Assembly (NCBI RefSeq): GCF_019670005.1
Contig: NZ_AP019785.1
Span: 1-64,000, forward strand
Source: Methylomagnum ishizawai
GTDB taxonomy: Bacteria > Pseudomonadota > Gammaproteobacteria > Methylococcales > Methylococcaceae
Reading direction: 5' to 3'
Length of the DNA stretch: 64,000 bases
Made by a program: the position numbers and the translations under genes. Shown here one piece after another: positions 1 through 7,203 of the stretch (positions are counted from its first letter, which is position 1; each line of letters starts with the position of its first letter). Below the pieces are notes generated by a model. That model saw only the letters and a program-made list of their open reading frames with translations. It searched no databases and had not been told where the DNA came from.

Positions 1-50
1 GGGGGCGGTCTAAACAATCACCGGCTAATAAAGCCGGTGGGTTTGAGTTG

Positions 51-90
51 CGGACTGAAAGTCCGGACACGCGTCGGCTGAACGACGCGT
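51..90. repeat. Two extra hairpins between tnpA and the IS200 end hairpin
   Basis: Stem CGGACT/AGTCCG at 51-56/60-65 is followed by stem ACGCGTCG/CGACGCGT at 69-76/83-90. The second stem ends one base before the transposase stop codon on the minus strand. With the 19-39 hairpin they form three stem-loops in a row. They could terminate tnpA transcription or be part of the transposon end recognised by the enzyme. Confidence 0.6.
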
Positions 91-522
91 CTAATCGGGT
101 TCCATTCGGAAATCATCGTTAGGGTTGGGCTCGAAGTGATGCTCCAGATACTGCTTGATCATCTCCTCCGTCATCTGCCCCACCGTGGCGCAGAAGTAGC
201 CCCTACCCCAGAAATGCCGCCCCCAATAGCGCTTCTTGAGATGCGGAAACTCCTCCAACAGGTGACTCGCCGTGCTCCCCTTGATCCGCCTCATGATCTC
301 GCTCGGCACCAAATTCGGCGGCGCACTCACCAGAATGTGCACATGATCCTTGCTCACCACGCCACGCACGATCCTGATCTCGAAAGCCTCGCAGGTCTGC
401 CGCACCAACTCCCGAACCCGTTCCGCCACCTCCCCACGCAGCACCTTGTAGCGGTACTTCGTCACCCACACAAAGTGGTACTCGATCTGGTAAACCGTAT
501 GGCTGCCGTATCTGTACTCCAT
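91..522 (-). CDS. tnpA: IS200/IS605 family transposase TnpA
   Basis: 143 residues, the usual size for a Y1 HUH single-strand transposase. The opening region reads YQIEYHFVWVTKYRYKVLRG, typical of the family. The metal-binding HUH motif is DHVHILV at about residues 60-66, and the candidate catalytic tyrosine is in IKQYLEHH at about residues 122-129. The enzyme would excise and insert single-stranded DNA using the hairpin ends flanking the gene. A purine-rich stretch (GGAGGAAGGAGG) lies just upstream of the ATG and serves as a ribosome site. All key residues seem intact, so it may be active. Confidence 0.93.
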   Translation of the reverse strand: MEYRYGSHTVYQIEYHFVWVTKYRYKVLRGEVAERVRELVRQTCEAFEIRIVRGVVSKDHVHILVSAPPNLVPSEIMRRIKGSTASHLLEEFPHLKKRYWGRHFWGRGYFCATVGQMTEEMIKQYLEHHFEPNPNDDFRMEPD

Positions 523-605
523 AGCGCCTCCTTCCTCCGGAGGCCCATTCTCGCTGCTAAAGCTGACCGGCTAAAGCCGGTGGTTTCAACCTTGTGATGG
601 ACAAT

Positions 606-627
606 GAATAAACCTACACCTGTAAGG
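606..627. repeat. Solitary terminus of the IS4-like element
   Basis: A 22-base sequence containing AAACCTACACCTGTAAGG is identical to the right end of the element at 5413-6725 (copy at 6704-6725). No transposase of that type lies next to it here. It is a relic left by deletion or imprecise loss. Confidence 0.7.
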
Positions 628-699
628 GGATAGACGCCCCCAGCCCCCACAAGGCCAGCGACACTCCGGCAAGCCCCGGCGGGAAGCGGGCATGAAAAG

Positions 700-723
700 G
701 CCGGCCCGGTTTCCCGGGCCGGC
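700..723 (-). terminator. Intrinsic terminator of the beta-helix gene
   Basis: Perfect 10-bp GC-rich stem (700-709 with 714-723) and a 4-base loop. On the minus strand the stem is followed by a short T run (CCTTTTCATG). It lies about 50 bp beyond the stop of the minus-strand beta-helix gene. Confidence 0.6.
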
Positions 724-773
724 GTGGGATAAATCGCGGGGACGGGGTTGGAGCGGGCCGGCAAAAACGGCGC

Positions 774-1973
774 TTATTTCCCGCTGCGGGAGCAATTGAC
801 ACCGTAGCACTGGTCCGGGTTGCCGTTGCCGAAGGCGATATCCCCCCCGCCATCGATAACCCCGGCCACCGCGTTGATGCCGTAGCCAGCGTTGCGGGTG
901 GCGATGTTGTCCTGGACGGTTATCTTCTCCGGTCCCCCATGAATATTAATATAAAGGCCGTCCTTGATCGGAAGACCGGTAGCCGGGTCCACGATATCCT
1001 TGGGGTCGAAGCCGTTCCTGGTGAACCAATTGTGCGAAACCACGCCGCTGCCCCCGTAGAGTCCCCCTCCCACGAGGATCATGAAGCCCACCGCGCCATT
1101 GGACCGGAAAGTATTATCCTGGATATTAACCTCTTCGAGGTTTAGGACAGCAGCATCCCCAAAATCCAGACCTACCAAATTGTTGGCGAATATATTACCA
1201 ATAATCCGCGAACCGTTACTTCCGCCCGTGCTGGCATTGCTGTGATGCATTCCCACGCGGTTATGATGTATCCAGTTCTTTTCGATAGCCCCGATCCAAC
1301 TTTCGAACTGGTAGATGCCTACATCGTTGTAGGCGATTTCATTGTTAGCAACGAGGGCGGGCTGGCCTTCCCTGACGCTATAACCGGTACCATTGCGCAG
1401 GATGCGAGAATGGTTGACATTTATCGTGGAATCGCCACCCCCATAAACGCCGGTTGTATTGCCTATAATATCGCTATGCTCTATCGATAGGAGTGCGACA
1501 TAGCTATTGATGCCATTTTTGTTATTGTAAATCCTAGTATTGCGGATGGTTAGGCCAGTACGACCCACAGCGTCCAAACCGTTACCATTGGCGCTGAGAG
1601 CGAGATTCTCGACAACGCTTCCTGCCGGGCTTTCAAAAGCAATCCCTATTCCAAATCCGGTAACGCCGCCGTTTTTGATATTGGGACCGGGACCGCCTTT
1701 GACGTTAAGGCCGTTGAAGAAGATGCCGGTTCCGCCGGTACCCCCTCCCCGGAGGGTATGGCCGTTCAAGTCGATCGTGAGGCCAGGGGCGCCTACGATC
1801 AATCCATCACCGCTGGGGCAATAGAGATCGCTTTTCAACTTAATGCTGGTGGTTACTGTTGTCCCACACTGGATTTTACCGCCGTCCCCGCCGGCCAACG
1901 CCGCCACGGGGCACAGGGAAGCCGCGCCGCACAGGGCGGCGATGAGCAAAGCCGGTAGGGTATGCGTTTTCAT
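774..1973 (-). CDS. Secreted right-handed parallel beta-helix protein
   Basis: 399 residues. An N-terminal Sec signal peptide (MKTHTLPALLIAALCGAASL, probable cleavage after the ALA at about 25-27) precedes short repeats such as NNKNGINSY, GNTTGVYGG and RNGTGYSVR. These repeats are typical of pectate-lyase-like/NosD-type beta-helix domains. Several Asn ladders (SANGNGL, YNNKNG, RNGTG) support the fold. Cys36 and the C-terminal Cys pair (QCYGVNC) may form disulfides. A strong AAGGAGGA ribosome site precedes the ATG. The fold suggests polysaccharide binding or cleavage at the cell surface, but no catalytic set is recognised. The upstream region is unusually AT-rich for this window. Two other beta-helix genes lie at the far end (61994-64000) with a different C-terminal domain. 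Confidence 0.85.
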   Translation of the reverse strand: MKTHTLPALLIAALCGAASLCPVAALAGGDGGKIQCGTTVTTSIKLKSDLYCPSGDGLIVGAPGLTIDLNGHTLRGGGTGGTGIFFNGLNVKGGPGPNIKNGGVTGFGIGIAFESPAGSVVENLALSANGNGLDAVGRTGLTIRNTRIYNNKNGINSYVALLSIEHSDIIGNTTGVYGGGDSTINVNHSRILRNGTGYSVREGQPALVANNEIAYNDVGIYQFESWIGAIEKNWIHHNRVGMHHSNASTGGSNGSRIIGNIFANNLVGLDFGDAAVLNLEEVNIQDNTFRSNGAVGFMILVGGGLYGGSGVVSHNWFTRNGFDPKDIVDPATGLPIKDGLYINIHGGPEKITVQDNIATRNAGYGINAVAGVIDGGGDIAFGNGNPDQCYGVNCSRSGK

Positions 1974-2367
1974 CTGATTCCTCCTTGTCGATCAAAAGCG
2001 CCAAATTCCCAAGCATGGCGTTAATGGTTGTCATGCTCAGCAATATGCTTTCCTTTGCAGAATCCATACTTTCTCATTAGATAACAACTATCAGGCCGTT
2101 TTCAACCAAATAATTTTGTCAACAAAACACGTTTTTTATATGCTACTCCCTTCCCGCCCTAAGACCACCCACTTTTTGGCAGGCGGTAGATATGGCTGAG
2201 AATGTTCTTGACCTGCTGGGGTGTTTGGGGAGTGGCCTGGGCCAAGTGCCGATGGACGCGCTCGGCCCGCTGCTGGACCGTCATGGCATGGGGCAGGTGG
2301 TAGCAGGGCAATCGCGCTATCCAGCTCTTGACGGAGTGTTGGTTTAAGGTCGTGCTTTTTTCCGCAC
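1974..2367. other. AT-rich leader/promoter region and unassigned sequence
   Basis: 394 bases with no confident gene. On the minus strand about 2070-2130 holds TTGACA and TTGAAA hexamers upstream of a TATCTA, a plausible but weak sigma-70 promoter for the beta-helix gene. A short minus-strand reading frame starts at 2067, opens MDSAKESILLSM and runs into the gene in another frame. It could be a leader peptide or chance. The part 2160-2360 resembles decayed transposon sequence, but I could not name it. Confidence 0.35.
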
Positions 2368-2697
2368 ATGGCCCCTTTGCCCGATCCGCGCGCTTATTTT
2401 GCCGAACTCTCCGATCCACGCCGCGCAACCCGGAACAAGCTGCACAAGCTCGGCGACATCGTCATGATCGTGTTCTGCGCGGTCCTGAGCGGGGTGGAGG
2501 ACTGGGTCGGAATGGAGGAGTTCGGCGAGCAGAAGGAGGCATGGTTCCGGGGTTTCCTGGAACTGCCGAACGGCGTTCCCTCGCATGACACCCTCAGCGA
2601 CGTGTTCGGTCGGCTGTGCCCGGACACCTTCGCGGAGGTCTTCCTGCGGTGGGTGCGGGCGGCGTTGCCGAGCCTTTGCGGGCCCCCGGCGTCAGAA
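2368..2697 (+). pseudogene. ISAs1 family transposase, N-terminal fragment
   Basis: About 110 residues match the start of ISAs1 transposases: AYFAELSDPRRATRNKLHKL, then a hydrophobic DIVMIVFCAVLSGVEDW, then LPNGVPSHDTLSDVFGRL. The frame is cut at 2697, where the inverted repeat of the IS3-type element begins. The remaining two thirds with the DDE core are not on the other side, where an IS66-like fragment is found instead. A C-terminal ISAs1 piece exists at 45472-45684, but there is no evidence it came from the same copy. Confidence 0.85.
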
Positions 2698-2751
2698 TAG
2701 TTGTCGCCTCTAATTTTCCGAATGAAAGAGGAAAGAAGAGGACAATTGCCC

Positions 2752-3249
2752 ATGATTACGACGTATTCCGCAGAGTTCAAAGAGCAAGCGCTTCGGAAGG
2801 TGTTTGCGCGTGGCCGCCGGTCGATAAAAGAGGTGGCCGAGGAACTGAACATGAACCACTTGACCTTGAAGGGCTGGATGAAAAAGAAATTACCCGAGGC
2901 GGTACGCGGCGCGGTGAAGCGGGAGAGGCGTCCCGGGGACTGGCGCCCGGAGGAACGGTTGGCGGCGTTGCAGGAGAGCCATGGCTTGGAAGGGGAAGCC
3001 CTGAACGCCTGGTGCCGGGAGCGCGGCCTGTTCGCCCACCAGCTGGACGGTTGGAAGCGGGACTTTTGCCGGGATCCAGGGGGCACGGGAGAGGCATCGA
3101 CGAACGCCCGGGAACTGCGGGTCCTCAAGGAGCGCAACCAGAGCCTCGAACGGGAATTGGCGCGTAAGGACAAGGCGCTGGCGGAGGCGGCGGCGTTGCT
3201 GGTCCTTCAAAAAAAGTACCGGGCGCTCTTGGGGGGAGGGGAAGAATGA
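2752..3249 (+). CDS. IS3 family transposase OrfA (DNA-binding)
   Basis: 165 residues from ATG 2752, chosen because a purine-rich GAGGAAAGAAGAGG lies just upstream. The frame is also open earlier. Residues 1-45 form a helix-turn-helix (YSAEFKEQALRKVFARG, then IKEVAEELNMNHLTLKGWMK) that would bind the terminal repeats. A second such unit follows (EERLAALQ...LFAHQLDGWKRDF). The C-terminus is a leucine-rich coiled coil (LRVLKERNQSLERELARKDK) typical of multimerisation in OrfA proteins. The stop overlaps the orfB start as ATGA, so translation is coupled by overlap, not by the usual -1 frameshift of many IS3 members. Confidence 0.9.
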   Translation: MITTYSAEFKEQALRKVFARGRRSIKEVAEELNMNHLTLKGWMKKKLPEAVRGAVKRERRPGDWRPEERLAALQESHGLEGEALNAWCRERGLFAHQLDGWKRDFCRDPGGTGEASTNARELRVLKERNQSLERELARKDKALAEAAALLVLQKKYRALLGGGEE

Positions 3250-4328
3250 CCCCGCCGCAAGAGCGCGAAACCGTGACCGCCCTGATCGACGAGGCCACCG
3301 CCGCCGGCGCGCGCCTGGAGCGGGCCTGCGGGGTGCTGGGGTTGTCCGCCCGCACCGTCCAGCGCTGGCGATCCGGGGACGGCGTCCAGGCCGACCGGCG
3401 GCCCGCGCGGGTGTACGTTCCACCCCACAAGCTGAGCGAGGCCGAGCGGGCCAAGGTGCTGGCGGTGGCCAACTCCCCCGAGTTCGGCCATTTGCCGCCG
3501 TGCCAGATCGTGCCCCGGCTGGCGGACCGGGGGGAATACCTGGCCTCGGAATCGACCTTCCACCGCATCCTCAAGGCCGAAAACCAGTTGGCGCACCGCC
3601 GGGCCGAACGGCCGGGACAGCCGCGCGGCAAGCCCAGGGCCCTGTGCGCCACGGCTCCCAATCAAGTCTACTGCTGGGACATCACCTATTTGCCCGCCGC
3701 GATCCGGGGCCAGTTCTTCTACCTCTATCTGTTCCTCGACCTGTTCAGCCGCAAGGTCGTGGGCTGGCAGGTCTACGGCGAGGAAAGCAGCGCCCTGGCC
3801 GGCGAACTCCTGCGCGACGTATGTCGGCGCGAGGGCGTGGCCCCGGGCCAGGTCGTCCTACATTCGGACAACGGCGGGCCCATGAAAGGCTCGACCATGC
3901 TCGCGACCTTGCAATCCCTCGGCGTCGCGGCGTCCTTCAGCCGGCCCGCCGTCAGCAACGACAACCCCTATGCCGAGGCGGTGTTCAAGACCCTGAAATA
4001 CCGGCCCGACCATCCGGTCCGGCCGTTCGACGACCTGGCGGCGGCGCGCCGTTGGGCCGAAGGCCTGGTCCGGTGGTACAACCACGAGCACCGCCACGGC
4101 GCGATCCGCTTCGTCACCCCCGCCGAGCGGCATGCCGGCCAGGACGCCGACCTCCTGAAGCGGCGCCGAGCCGTCTATGAGGCCGCCCGCGCACGGCATC
4201 CGCAACGATGGACCGGTGGCCTCCGCAATTGGCGGCCGATCCCGGCCGTACACCTGAACCCGGAACGATCAGCCGCGCCAGCCAAGACCCAATCCGAGGT
4301 TCACGCCACGCCTCCAAAAGCGGCCTGA
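3246..4328 (+). CDS. IS3 family transposase OrfB (DDE integrase)
   Basis: 360 residues. The N-terminal HTH_21-like part has CGVLGLSARTVQRWRSG and YLASESTFHRILKAENQLAH. The rve/DDE core follows with first Asp in CWDITYLPA (about residue 142), second Asp in LHSDNGGPM (about 207) and Glu in NPYAEAVFKTLKY (about 243). The end carries the WYNHEHRHGAIRFVTP motif of IS3 transposases. All catalytic residues are present and the frame is intact, so the element looks competent. The gene overlaps orfA by 4 bases. Confidence 0.93.
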   Translation: MTPPQERETVTALIDEATAAGARLERACGVLGLSARTVQRWRSGDGVQADRRPARVYVPPHKLSEAERAKVLAVANSPEFGHLPPCQIVPRLADRGEYLASESTFHRILKAENQLAHRRAERPGQPRGKPRALCATAPNQVYCWDITYLPAAIRGQFFYLYLFLDLFSRKVVGWQVYGEESSALAGELLRDVCRREGVAPGQVVLHSDNGGPMKGSTMLATLQSLGVAASFSRPAVSNDNPYAEAVFKTLKYRPDHPVRPFDDLAAARRWAEGLVRWYNHEHRHGAIRFVTPAERHAGQDADLLKRRRAVYEAARARHPQRWTGGLRNWRPIPAVHLNPERSAAPAKTQSEVHATPPKAA

Positions 4329-4359
4329 ACCCACAACGGCGAGGCGACAACTACATTGA

Positions 4360-4965
4360 AATCTTCCGGACGGGCACTGGAAGCGCTTGGCCATCGTCAG
4401 CGACGACGCCGGGCAGTTCGCGGTACCGATGCTGGTCCATGGGCTGTGCTGGGTCCACGCCGAACGGATGATCCACAAGCTGATCCCCGGCGGCCCGCTC
4501 CAGCGGCAGGCCGTGGACACCGTGCGCGGGCAGGTCTGGGACCTGTACGCGGACCTCAAGCGCTACCGCCGCCAGCCGGACGAGGCCGCGAAGGCCGGAC
4601 TGGCCGCCCGCTTCGACGCGATCTTCACCCAGCAGACCGGCTATGCCCGCCTGGACCTGACCCTCCAGCGAATCCGCCGCAACCGCGACGAACTGCTATT
4701 GATCCTGGACCGGCCCGACGTGCCCCTGCACACCAACGGCAGCGAACGGGATATCCGCGAACAGGTCATCCGGAAGAAGATCAGCGGCGGCACCCGCAGC
4801 GACCTGGGGCGACAATGCCGCGACACCTTCCTCAGCCTGAAGAAAACCTGCCGCAAGCTGGGCGTCTCCTTTTGGCATTATTTGCTGGACCGCATCCTGG
4901 ACGGCCGGGCCATCCCCCCTTTGCCAACGCTCATCCGCCAGCGCGCCGAGGCCCTGTCGGTTTGA
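4360..4965 (+). pseudogene. IS66-like transposase (TnpC type), C-terminal fragment
   Basis: About 200 residues of a DDE transposase with IS66-like features. It has the second Asp region LAIVSDDAGQF, the CWVHAER helix, and the terminal LHTNGSERDIREQVIRKK with the catalytic Glu. The end reads GVSFWHYLLDRI. The frame opens only at 4360, immediately after the IS3 right repeat, so the N-terminal half was lost. An internal ATG at 4387 exists, but the product would lack the first Asp. Confidence 0.75.
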
Positions 4966-5149
4966 GGCCCGCCAGGACTTTTTGAGAAGTTACGGCTTAT
5001 GATCCATGGGCCTCTCCCGGTTAGTGCCACAACCACAATGGAGCCACACTGCGCCTAGCTCGACTTTGGCCATTTTCACTTCCGCTGAAAGCGGGGGGCT
5101 GCCGCCGTAGACAATAGCCGTCCGAACGATGGCTTGGAAATGCTAGGCG

Positions 5150-5412
5150 ATGTTGATTTTTCCCGATGAGGCGATGAAGGTTCTGGTCCTGTTCGCGCCG
5201 ATGTTCACGCAGCCGGTATGGGGCCATGTCCAGGAATTGGTGGCGGGGGCGGTCCTGTGCCGTGGCCCGCGCACGGTGGCGGCGGCGTTGCGGACCCTGG
5301 GCTTGGCGGCGGAAAGGCAAACAGATCAAGGCCAAGGGCCGCTACCGGGATGCGGTGCGCTCGACGCGGGGCAAGGTGGTCAAGTGCCTGGGGTTGACTC
5401 GGAGTCAAGGGG
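5150..5412 (+). pseudogene. Degenerate IS701-like transposase relic
   Basis: The first part (MKVLVLFAPMFTQPVWGHVQ, then GAVLCRGPRTVAAALRTLGL) matches the conserved start of a family of IS701-type DDE_5 transposases. From about 5310 the homologous reading continues in another frame as GKQIKAKGRYRDAVRSTRGK, which belongs to the middle of such enzymes. The gene thus has an internal deletion plus a frameshift, and is cut at 5413 by the left repeat of the next IS. Confidence 0.6.
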
Positions 5413-6725
5413 CTTACAAGTGTAGGTTTTTGAAAAAACCGGAGGCGAGACAAAGGGTTAAGGTACATTGGTGAGTAACGACAAACACCTTGTACCGGAG
5501 GAACCGCCATGCCTCGCCCTTCAGAACTGTACCAATGGAACCGGGAGATCGCCATCCACTTTCCCGGCCTTTCGAAGCCGATGGTGATGGGCTTGGCCCT
5601 GTGGAGCCTGGGCATGGTCGTGGTCGGCGCTTGCAGCCTTTCGGCGCTGACCGACTGGTGGTCGTGTCGGCTGGGGCAGAAGGGCGACGCGGTGCGGGAG
5701 CGCCTGCGCGACGTCTACCGTGGGAAGGAGGCCAAGGCCGGGAAGGAGCGCCGCGAACTCGACGTGGAGGCGTGCCGGGCCCCCTGGCTGGGCTGGGTTT
5801 TGGAGGGCTGGGATGGAAACCAGTTGGCGGTCGCCTTGGACGCGACGAGCCTGGGGCAGCGGTTCGTGGTCCTGGCGGTCAGCGTACTTTACCGGGGCTG
5901 CGCGGTGCCGGTGGCCTGGAAGGTGCTGAGGGCGGAACGGAAGCATCCGTGGAAGCCCGAGTGGCTGGCCCTGCTGAGGCATTTTAAGGACGTCGCGCCC
6001 GCGTCGTGGACCGTCCTGGTGCTGGCGGACCGGGGGCTGTACGCCAAGTGGCTGTTCGAGGGGATCCAAGCGCTGGGCTGGCACCCGATGCTGCGGGTGA
6101 ACTCGGGTGGCACCTTCCGCCCCCGGGGATGGCGGCACTGGCGGCCGTTCACCCGCCTGGTGCCGAAGGTGGGCGACCGCTGGCAAGGCCGGGGGACGGC
6201 GTTCGGCGGCAAGCGGACCCGCCTGGACTGCACCCTGTTGGCCTATTGGGGGGAAGGCCACAAGGACCCCTGGCTCGTCCTGACGGACCTGCCGCCGGAA
6301 GCCGCCAACGCCTGCTGGTACGGATTGCGCGGTTGGATCGAGCAAAGCTTCAAGAAAATCAAGGGCGGCGGCTGGCAATGGCAGAACACCCGCATGGACG
6401 ATCCCGAGCGGGCGGAGCGCCTCTGGTTGGCGATCGCCATCGCCACCTGGTGGCTGCTCTCGGTGGGCGGGGAGGCCGAGGCCGGAATGGCCGCCGCCAC
6501 CTTCCCGGCCATTCCGGGCTCTCCCCGCCAACAGGCCCACCGCTGGCGGCTGGTGGGGATTTTCCGCCATGGCCGTTCCCTGATCCTGGCCGCCCTCTTC
6601 GAGCGCCGCGCCTTGCCGGTGGGGAAGGCCCGCCCAGAACCCTGGCCATCGGTGCCAATCCCAACCCCAGGGGCAACCGTGGCGATCCTCACGGGGGCGG
6701 TATGAATAAACCTACACCTGTAAGG
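5413..6725 (+). mobile_element. IS4-like insertion sequence with CTTACAxGTGTAGGTTT ends
   Basis: Imperfect inverted repeats: 5413-5431 (CTTACAAGTGTAGGTTTTT) and 6704-6725 (complement CCTTACAGGTGTAGGTTTAT) surround one transposase gene. It lies between an IS701 relic and the truncated gene at 6726-6915. Solitary copies of the same end occur at 606-627 and 50757-50779. Confidence 0.8.
5509..6705 (+). CDS. IS4-like DDE transposase
   Basis: 398 residues. The DDE core shows Asp in AVALDATSLGQRF (about residue 110), Asp in VLVLADRGLYAKW (about 174) and Glu in YGLRGWIEQSFKKIKGGGW (about 282). The last resembles the IS4 Y-R-E-K signature. Ribosome site GGAGG is a few bases before the ATG (ACCGGAGGAACCGCC). 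The stop codon lies inside the right inverted repeat. The frame is intact. I place it near IS4/ISNCY groups and cannot give the exact subgroup. Confidence 0.85.
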   Translation: MPRPSELYQWNREIAIHFPGLSKPMVMGLALWSLGMVVVGACSLSALTDWWSCRLGQKGDAVRERLRDVYRGKEAKAGKERRELDVEACRAPWLGWVLEGWDGNQLAVALDATSLGQRFVVLAVSVLYRGCAVPVAWKVLRAERKHPWKPEWLALLRHFKDVAPASWTVLVLADRGLYAKWLFEGIQALGWHPMLRVNSGGTFRPRGWRHWRPFTRLVPKVGDRWQGRGTAFGGKRTRLDCTLLAYWGEGHKDPWLVLTDLPPEAANACWYGLRGWIEQSFKKIKGGGWQWQNTRMDDPERAERLWLAIAIATWWLLSVGGEAEAGMAAATFPAIPGSPRQQAHRWRLVGIFRHGRSLILAALFERRALPVGKARPEPWPSVPIPTPGATVAILTGAV

Positions 6726-6915
6726 CCAGCATGTCCCGGACCAGTTCGGCCACGGCCCGGCTGGCGTAGGTGTAGCCCAGCCCGGTCTTGCCGCCGCCTT
6801 GGGCATGGACGACGACCAGCGTGGTGGCGTCCCATCGGTAGGTGCCGTCCGCCTCCGGGAAGTCGGTGGGGATGCGGTAGGCCTGGACGGTGATTCGTTG
6901 GATCGGGGCTTCCAT
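6726..6915 (-). pseudogene. Enolase-superfamily (mandelate racemase/MLE-like) N-terminal stub
   Basis: About 63 residues match the capping domain start of MR/MLE-type dehydratases: ITVQAYRIPTDFPEADGTYR, then WDATTLVVVHAQGG and TGLGYTYASRAVAELVRDML. The frame then runs into the right end of the IS4-like element and stops, so the catalytic barrel is missing. The gene was disrupted by that insertion or a linked deletion. Confidence 0.7.
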
Positions 6916-6918
6916 GCC

Positions 6919-7067
6919 TTATACCTGCGCCGTGGTTTTCGGCAGGCCGGTCGAGGCCGTTTCCTTGGCCGGGGATGTGAGGATGCCGTCGCCTGGGTAG
7001 CCGTAGATGCGCCCGATCCCCCACAACGCGAGCCTGTCCAGCAAGTAATCGCCGACGGTGTAGCCAT
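6919..7067 (-). pseudogene. Thiamine-diphosphate enzyme N-terminal stub
   Basis: A short reading (YTVGDYLLDRLALWGIGRIY, then GYPGDGI) matches the opening of pyruvate-oxidase/acetolactate-synthase-like enzymes. An ATG with a good AGGAGGGAACC ribosome site sits at 7067, but it is one base out of frame with this peptide. The homology ends after about 30 residues. It is a deletion scar carrying the first codons of a lost gene, joined directly to the MR/MLE stub. Confidence 0.5.
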
Positions 7068-7203
7068 GGTTCCCTCCTGGATCATCCTTCCTTGATGGCG
7101 ATTTCCGGGTGCCTCCGCCCAATCCGCCGGAGACGGCATGCCCTGGATGAATCCGGGCCTTCCCAAGTCGGACCATGCGGGACGAGGAAGATTCGCAGTC
7201 GTC

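Larger units (their letters stand above)
19..590 (-). mobile_element. IS200/IS605-like insertion sequence
   Basis: Single transposase gene bounded by subterminal hairpins instead of inverted repeats, as expected of the IS200/IS605 group. One end has an 8-bp stem at 19-26/32-39 and the other a 7-bp stem at 566-572/575-581. Both hairpins share the core ACCGGCT/AGCCGGT and are followed by similar GGTTT-type sequence. The exact cleavage sites cannot be fixed from one copy. The right part abuts a solitary terminus of another IS type at 606-627. Confidence 0.75.
2698..4353 (+). mobile_element. IS3 family insertion sequence
   Basis: The element is bounded by 13-bp perfect inverted repeats TAGTTGTCGCCTC at 2698-2710 and its complement at 4341-4353. 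It carries two overlapping genes, orfA and orfB. No matching target duplication is visible, and the flanks belong to two different transposons, so a rearrangement followed or accompanied insertion. Confidence 0.88.

Noticed and set aside
2160-2428. A minus-strand gene (TVQQRAERVHRHLAQATPQ...)
   Set aside because: Overlaps the ISAs1 fragment start, no family recognised, likely transposon debris or chance.
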